Below are positions 59,617-64,000 of a DNA stretch of 64,000 nt, piece after piece. The stretch is from Burkholderiales bacterium UBA1834 (lineage in GTDB: Bacteria > Pseudomonadota > Gammaproteobacteria > Burkholderiales > Burkholderiaceae_C), in NCBI GenBank assembly GCA_002339015.1, contig DDJC01000043.1, positions 31,703-95,702 of the forward strand, read 5' to 3'. The stretch's first letter is position 1, and the number at the start of each line of letters is the position of its first letter. A program made the position numbers and the translations under genes. The notes beneath the pieces were generated by a model that did no database searches, was not told where the DNA came from, and saw only the letters and a program-made list of their open reading frames with translations.

Positions 59617-59826
59617 ATGAACAGTACTGCCAGCAAATCCACCAGCCCCACAGACGTGAAACGAGGACCCAATCAGGAGGCCGTCAACACCGCCCAGGAC
59701 AATGTGACCGAAGGCTTCAACTCACCCGGCAAGGCCTCCATCATTTCGGGCAAGCCGGATGGCGATGTGCAAGGTGGTGCAGGCCGCAACAACGACCAGG
59801 GCAAAGCCCCTCCCGACGCCACCTGA
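59617..59826 (+). CDS. small hydrophilic protein of unknown function
   Basis: A 69-aa, Gly/Asn/Asp/Lys-rich and probably disordered protein (KASIISGKPDGDVQGGAGRN). CCGGAG sits at good spacing before the ATG. It resembles no family I can name. Composition is like small stress- or desiccation-type proteins, which also occur further right (63.1-63.6 kb). Confidence 0.6.
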   Translation: MNSTASKSTSPTDVKRGPNQEAVNTAQDNVTEGFNSPGKASIISGKPDGDVQGGAGRNNDQGKAPPDAT

Positions 59827-59944
59827 CCATGCCCTGCCCATCAGGGATTCAAAATTGATACTTCGCGCAAGACCCCACAGAATTCGCCAAAACCTGCAAC
59901 CTGACGACCCCCGAATTTGTGATGCCCCTTCACAATCGGGGGTC

Positions 59945-61765
59945 ATGAGCAACGCACCAGTTCCTTTCAACGAAAGCCGCCGTCTGGCCCTGTTGCGTGA
60001 GTTGTGCATTCTTGACACGCCGCCTGACCAAGCGTTCGACCTGATCACCAAACTGGCCAGCAAGACTTTCAACGTACCCATCGCACTGGTCACCCTGATC
60101 GACAAGGAACGCCAGTGGTTCAAGTCCAGGGTGGGCCTTGAACTTACCGAAACACCGCGGGACCATGCGTTTTGCGCCTACGCGATCCTGCAGCCGGAAG
60201 TGATGGTGGTGCTCGATGCACAGCAGGACGAGCGCTTCAAGAACAACCCCCTGGTGACGGGTTCACCCCACATCCGCTTCTACGCTGGCGCCCAGCTCAC
60301 CAGCCGTGAAGGGCTGAACCTGGGCACCTTGTGCCTGATCGACAAGGTCCCCCACCACGACTTCGGCCCCCGGGAGCATGAAACGCTCCTCACGCTGGCC
60401 GCGATGGTGACGCTCAGGCTGGAATCCTTGCGCGCCATGGACTACATGGACCAGACGATGGGGCTGCCTAATCGTGCGCGCCTGCTTGATGACCTGGATC
60501 AGCACAGCCAGGCCGGCATCTGTGCGGCAGGCCAGCTGGCCGCCGTCGCCGTGGACCTGTGCGGCGCGGAGTACTTCAACGACACCGTCAAGGCCCTGGG
60601 CTACCGCTACGCAGACGACTATCTGCTCGCCTCCAGGGACCGCCTGATCAGCCTGCTGCCGCCCGACACCACGCTCTACCGCATCAGCGCCACGCGGCTG
60701 GGCTTTGTCCTGGGCGGCACAGATGAGACCCTGGCCGACTTGCTAGGCCGCATCGGCAAGGCCTGCGCCGTGCCGCTGTGGGTGGGCGACATCCCGCACA
60801 ACGCCCGTGCCACCATGGGCGCCTTGCGCCTGCCCGACACCTTCGATGCAGCCGATGTGCTCAGGGCCTTGATCAGCGCCAGCGACGCGGCCCGCAAGAA
60901 CGGCAACCATTGGAGCTTCTACGACAGCCGCCACCACGACAGCCAGCGTCGTGCTTACCAGGTGCTGTCAGCACTGTCCACGGCCCTGCACCAGGAACAC
61001 ATCGACGAGCTGAGCCTTCACTACCAACCCAAGGTCGATCTGCGCACCGGCGAGTGCACCGGCGTCGAAGCCCTGTTGAGGTGGACCAGCCCGACGCTGG
61101 GCGCCGTCTCACCAGCCGAGTTCATTCCCCTGGCGGAGAAGACCGCCCTGATCGACCGCATCACCGGGTGGGTGATGGACGAAGCCATGCGCCAGGCCAG
61201 CGTCTGGCAACAACGGGGCTGGCGGCTTCCCGTGGCATTCAACGTCTCCGCGGTAGATCTGGACCGCCCCACCTTCACGGACGAGCTGTGCACGTGCCTG
61301 CTGCGCCATGGCGTGGACCCGCACCTGATCGAGCTGGAGTTCACCGAAAGCGCGCTCAGCCACAGCCCTGATCGCCTGCGCGAGCACCTTCTGAGCCTGC
61401 AGGCCCTTGGCATGACGGTGTCCATCGACGACTTCGGCACCGGCTACAGCAACATGACCTACCTGAAGACGCTGGCGGCCAATACCTTGAAGGTGGATCA
61501 GTCTTTCGTGCGGGACATGCTGACCAACGCCACCGACCAGGCCATCGTTCCGGCCCTGGTCAACCTGGCTCACAGAACCCGGCACAAGGTCGTGGCCGAA
61601 GGCATCGAGACGCTGGCCGCCTACGACGCCCTGGCCGCCTGGGGTTGCGATCAAGGCCAGGGCTACTGGATCGCGAAACCCATGACGGCCTCGGCGCTGG
61701 AGCAATGGCTGGGATCGAACCCGATCCGCAAGATGGCAGCCAGTTCGGTGTCGAACATGGCCTGA
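59945..61765 (+). CDS. GAF domain protein with degenerate GGDEF and EAL phosphodiesterase
   Basis: A 606-aa c-di-GMP enzyme. The GAF domain occupies the first ~165 residues (LCILDTPPDQAFDLITKLAS, LNLGTLCLIDK). The GGDEF domain has lost its signature: the expected place reads ISATRLGFVLGG, so it cannot make c-di-GMP. The EAL domain keeps GVEALLRW, LEFTESAL, IDDFGTGYSNM and VAEGIE, so it should degrade c-di-GMP. ATG at 59945 is used; the longer upstream frame is dismissed. There is no membrane segment. Confidence 0.9.
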   Translation: MSNAPVPFNESRRLALLRELCILDTPPDQAFDLITKLASKTFNVPIALVTLIDKERQWFKSRVGLELTETPRDHAFCAYAILQPEVMVVLDAQQDERFKNNPLVTGSPHIRFYAGAQLTSREGLNLGTLCLIDKVPHHDFGPREHETLLTLAAMVTLRLESLRAMDYMDQTMGLPNRARLLDDLDQHSQAGICAAGQLAAVAVDLCGAEYFNDTVKALGYRYADDYLLASRDRLISLLPPDTTLYRISATRLGFVLGGTDETLADLLGRIGKACAVPLWVGDIPHNARATMGALRLPDTFDAADVLRALISASDAARKNGNHWSFYDSRHHDSQRRAYQVLSALSTALHQEHIDELSLHYQPKVDLRTGECTGVEALLRWTSPTLGAVSPAEFIPLAEKTALIDRITGWVMDEAMRQASVWQQRGWRLPVAFNVSAVDLDRPTFTDELCTCLLRHGVDPHLIELEFTESALSHSPDRLREHLLSLQALGMTVSIDDFGTGYSNMTYLKTLAANTLKVDQSFVRDMLTNATDQAIVPALVNLAHRTRHKVVAEGIETLAAYDALAAWGCDQGQGYWIAKPMTASALEQWLGSNPIRKMAASSVSNMA

Positions 61766-61798
61766 CGCCGAACGGCGCAGCCCCGGAGCCCTGCGCGT

Positions 61799-62959
61799 CT
61801 AGATCAAGCGCACGTTGTCCTGCAGCAGCGCGGTGAAGAGAGGCTGGTCGTCCCAGGGCGCATCGTGGAACGCTTCGTACAGCATAGGGCTGCGCGGATC
61901 CCGCTGCCATTCATCCGGGAACAGGGCCACGTCGCGCGGACGGGCCGAATTCGTCGACACGCAAGCCTCCTCGCCTGCAGCGCCACACGCCGTCGCCAGC
62001 GCTCGGCACAGATCACTGCCGACCAGCCCCCCGAGGTGGGAGATGGAAATGGGACGCGGGTTGTGCTCGATCATCCAGGCCTTGCCAGCCGGGTCGATCT
62101 GGAAATCCCATCCATGCAGGCCCGAAGCCCCGGTGGCCGCCACGAAGGCGGCACAGCTGGCAGCCATCTGCTCATGCTGCATCAACCTGACCACACTGCT
62201 GGGTGCGGTCACCCGCTGGCTGCGCCGCACCGTCTGAACCGCACTGACCTGTGCCAACACCCGCCCATGATCGGCAAAGACGGCATGCATGCCCAGTTCA
62301 CCGGGCACGAAGGCCTGAATGACCCAGGCGGGGCCAGACCGCCCCCATGAACCAGCGGCCGTGAACTCACGCAGGGCCGCTTCGCTCTCCAGGATGAAGG
62401 CCCCAACGCCACCACGGGAACCCTCCTGCTTCAGCACCACCGGATAATGGTGCGCCCCGGCAAAGCTCAGGCAGGCATCCACATGGTTCACATCGGCCTG
62501 GGCGGGCACCGGGATGCGGGCGGCCAGTGCCGACTCATAGGCACGACGGCGCGCGGCGAACAGCGAATACCCTGCCGGATCACCCAGCGAGCGCTGCACC
62601 AGCGCCACGACATCGGCCGGCAGTGGCGTGGCGCCACCCTGAAGCCGCCCGATGCCGATCTGCTGCAGCACCTGCGAAGACAGCTCGTCCAGCGGCACCA
62701 CCCATTGCGGCGACAACTGCCGGACACACTGGATGAAGGGCTCCACGGCCAGCCCGCCACCCTCGTTGAATGGCCAGGGGCAGAAGGCCCGCACATGACC
62801 AGACCGCGAAGCCATGCACCCGCGTGCGCCGGCGAAGACGACATCCAACCCGACACGGGCAAGGTGCCTCGGGAGATGCATGCTGCCCAAGCCTGGCAAC
62901 AGGCCCACCAGAAGGACCCTGGGAGTGACAGGCGCCTGAGGATTTGAGCGTTCGGTCAT
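61799..62959 (-). CDS. ATP-grasp domain protein
   Basis: A 386-aa protein with an ATP-grasp fold. A carbamoyl-phosphate-synthase-like N-terminus is present (VVPLDELSSQVLQQIG). The ATP-binding Lys region YPVVLKQEGSRGGVGAFI is followed by IQAFVPGELGMH and the metal site FQIDPAGKAWMIEHNPRP. Such enzymes join an acid to an amine or amino acid, but the substrate is unknown. It is a single gene, convergent with the GAF-EAL gene and divergent from the small-protein genes. Confidence 0.85.
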   Translation of the reverse strand: MTERSNPQAPVTPRVLLVGLLPGLGSMHLPRHLARVGLDVVFAGARGCMASRSGHVRAFCPWPFNEGGGLAVEPFIQCVRQLSPQWVVPLDELSSQVLQQIGIGRLQGGATPLPADVVALVQRSLGDPAGYSLFAARRRAYESALAARIPVPAQADVNHVDACLSFAGAHHYPVVLKQEGSRGGVGAFILESEAALREFTAAGSWGRSGPAWVIQAFVPGELGMHAVFADHGRVLAQVSAVQTVRRSQRVTAPSSVVRLMQHEQMAASCAAFVAATGASGLHGWDFQIDPAGKAWMIEHNPRPISISHLGGLVGSDLCRALATACGAAGEEACVSTNSARPRDVALFPDEWQRDPRSPMLYEAFHDAPWDDQPLFTALLQDNVRLI

Positions 62960-63115
62960 GGGCGTAGTGTGACGCAGCACGCCAGCACAAAGACGCCGGA
63001 AAACATGGGCAAATCGAAGGGCTAGAGCCCCAGCGGCAGCGGCCGTGCACAGATGGGCACGCCGGGACGGCATATCGCTTGCTCTGTGGGGACAGGTCCA
63101 CTTCAGGAGTTGATC

Positions 63116-63301
63116 ATGAGCAGCAGATACGGTGAAAAGGCCTCCACCAAGGTGGCCAAGGCGATGCACGAAATGAAGGAAGGCACGCTGAAGAGCGGGC
63201 GCTCTGGCAAGCGGGTGACCAATCCCAAACAGGCCGTTGCCATTGGGCTGTCCGAGGCCAAGAAGGAAGGGGGCAAGGTTCCCCCCAAGAAACGCCATTG
63301 A
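63116..63301 (+). CDS. DUF6496 family small basic protein
   Basis: A 61-aa Lys-rich protein with the pattern KASTKVAKAMHEMKEGTLKS, then GRSGKRVTNPKQAVAIGLSE and AKKEGG. It is typical of DUF6496 proteins, which are small, basic and often stress-linked. AGGAG precedes the ATG. It runs in the same direction as the DUF3606 gene 51 bases later. Confidence 0.85.
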   Translation: MSSRYGEKASTKVAKAMHEMKEGTLKSGRSGKRVTNPKQAVAIGLSEAKKEGGKVPPKKRH

Positions 63302-63352
63302 TGGGCACAGCGTTTGCCGAGTCAGGCCATCTGCAACCAACTGGAGAGTGAC

Positions 63353-63559
63353 ATGGCAGCACAAAACATCGAACGCATTGATGTGAACAGCGAACAGGCT
63401 TTGGGCACATGGACCAAGAAGCTCAATGCCACCCCTGAACAAATCCGGGATGCGGTGGCAGAGGTTGGCGACCGTTCAGACGATGTCGAGTTGCACCTGA
63501 AAGGAAGCCGCGCGTCAACCAACAGCGAACGCGTTGCGGCCCAGACCCACGGCAATTGA
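63353..63559 (+). CDS. DUF3606 family small protein
   Basis: A 68-aa protein. The DUF3606 core is WTKKLNATPEQIRDAVAEVG followed by VELHLKGSR. The function is unknown; members often sit next to other small stress-type genes. GGAGA precedes the ATG. It is probably co-transcribed with the DUF6496 gene. Confidence 0.85.
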   Translation: MAAQNIERIDVNSEQALGTWTKKLNATPEQIRDAVAEVGDRSDDVELHLKGSRASTNSERVAAQTHGN

Positions 63560-63620
63560 TCCATGCCGCATGGCGGCTGACCGCCCAAGCTCTTGTTGAA
63601 TCAAGACGCTGTCAGGCGAT

Positions 63621-63656
63621 AAAAAACCGGCTTTCCTAGGGGAGAAGCCGGTTTTG
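63621..63656. terminator. bidirectional terminator between the DUF3606 gene and tRNA-Thr
   Basis: AAAACCGGCTT and AAGCCGGTTTT form an 11-bp stem. T-runs follow on both strands (six on the minus strand, four on the plus), so it ends tRNA-Thr and probably also the small-protein genes. Confidence 0.88.
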
Positions 63657-63687
63657 CCACGCCATGCGATGGTGTGGGATATCTGAA

Positions 63688-63763
63688 TGGTGCCGGAGAA
63701 AGGAATCGAACCCTCGACCTTCTCATTACGAATGAGCTGCTCTACCGACTGAGCTACACCGGC
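63688..63763 (-). tRNA. tRNA-Thr (CGU anticodon)
   Basis: A 76-base cloverleaf on the minus strand with an encoded CCA end. The acceptor GCCGGTG pairs with CTCCGGC (one wobble region), the anticodon loop TTCGTAA holds CGT, and the T-arm has GTTCGATTC. The anticodon reads ACG threonine codons. Confidence 0.96.
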
Positions 63764-63815
63764 GTCCAAGCCCAAGATTCTATCACGGGCTCAAGGCAGA
63801 AAATCAACCCTGTGG

Positions 63816-64000
63816 TCAGGACGCTTCGCGGTGATACGCCGTGACGCGCTCCACTTCGTTCTTGGAGCCCAGGATCACGCTCACACGTTCATGCAACTGT
63901 GTGGGTTGCAGTTCCATGATGCGCTGCTGGCCATTGGTGGCGGCGCCACCGGCCTGCTCCACCAGGAAGCTCATCGGATTGGCCTCGTACATCAGGCGCA
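63816..64000 (-). CDS. fbp: class I fructose-1,6-bisphosphatase, C-terminal part (cut by window edge)
   Basis: The last ~61 codons of an FBPase on the minus strand. They contain [20 protein letters not shown] and [17 protein letters not shown], then the stop. The same positions in cbbF read VEQAGGRATNG and VILGSKDEVDRI, so these are homologous but clearly distinct copies. The rest of the gene lies beyond 64000. This is probably the housekeeping (gluconeogenic) copy. Confidence 0.92.
   Translation of the reverse strand, partial: RLMYEANPMSFLVEQAGGAATNGQQRIMELQPTQLHERVSVILGSKNEVERVTAYHREAS

Overview
The window looks like chromosomal DNA of a high-GC betaproteobacterium of the order Burkholderiales (Leptothrix/Ideonella/Aquabacterium-like; genus not certain). 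Supporting signs are a red-type (form IC) RuBisCO operon with divergent cbbR, a BktB-like thiolase, H-NS, PEP-CTERM proteins, a CcdA-thioredoxin fusion and Entner-Doudoroff genes. No insertion sequence, phage, integrase or CRISPR array was seen. The gene order is dense, with many 4-base ATGA overlaps. Layout: 0.1-8.2 kb, a c-di-GMP signalling block (giant hybrid kinase, REC-PAS-GADEF-EAL protein, GGEEF cyclase). 8.2-20.1 kb, housekeeping and metabolic genes (NAD(P)HX repair, H-NS, two SDRs, AraC regulator, beta-carbonic anhydrase, carboxylesterase, tRNA-Ser, ApaH, pirin, CNNM transporter). This part also holds a thiolase remnant and a putative structured RNA around 9.9-10.1 kb. 20.1-23.5 kb, Entner-Doudoroff genes: pgl divergent from edd-eda. 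23.5-26.5 kb, a TetR/GMC-oxidoreductase divergon and a thioredoxin-fold protein. 26.6-33.5 kb, the Calvin-cycle operon cbbLSXFPZ (minus strand) with divergent cbbR. A second, cut-off fructose-bisphosphatase gene lies at the right edge. 33.6-37 kb, a beta-ketothiolase and two paralogous PEP-CTERM exoproteins. 37-42.2 kb, a tetR-adaptor-RND pump operon.

The least ordinary stretch is 43.2-46.4 kb. It holds a miniature flagellin-like ORF with an internal deletion, a long helical protein ending in a papain/C39-like cysteine-peptidase fold that is split by a frameshift, and a small downstream acidic-looking partner gene. The intergenic DNA after these carries an inverted pair of DnaA-box-like sequences. 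This arrangement could be an undescribed effector/immunity or effector/chaperone pair, but that is inference.

From 46.5 to 55.4 kb come two two-component systems, a DUF2147/DipZ-like redox pair and the cstA-ybdD carbon-starvation/pyruvate-uptake pair next to a Cache-domain kinase and LuxR-type regulator. The right end holds katG, an M15-like peptidase, an SDR, small stress-type proteins, a GAF-degenerate GGDEF-EAL phosphodiesterase, an ATP-grasp protein, tRNA-Thr and a partial fbp.

Together the genes describe a metabolically flexible organism. It can fix CO2 (RuBisCO, CbbX, PRK, FBPase, PGP, carbonic anhydrase), use sugars by the Entner-Doudoroff route, probably handle short-chain acyl-CoA or polyhydroxyalkanoate precursors, and make heavy use of c-di-GMP signalling.
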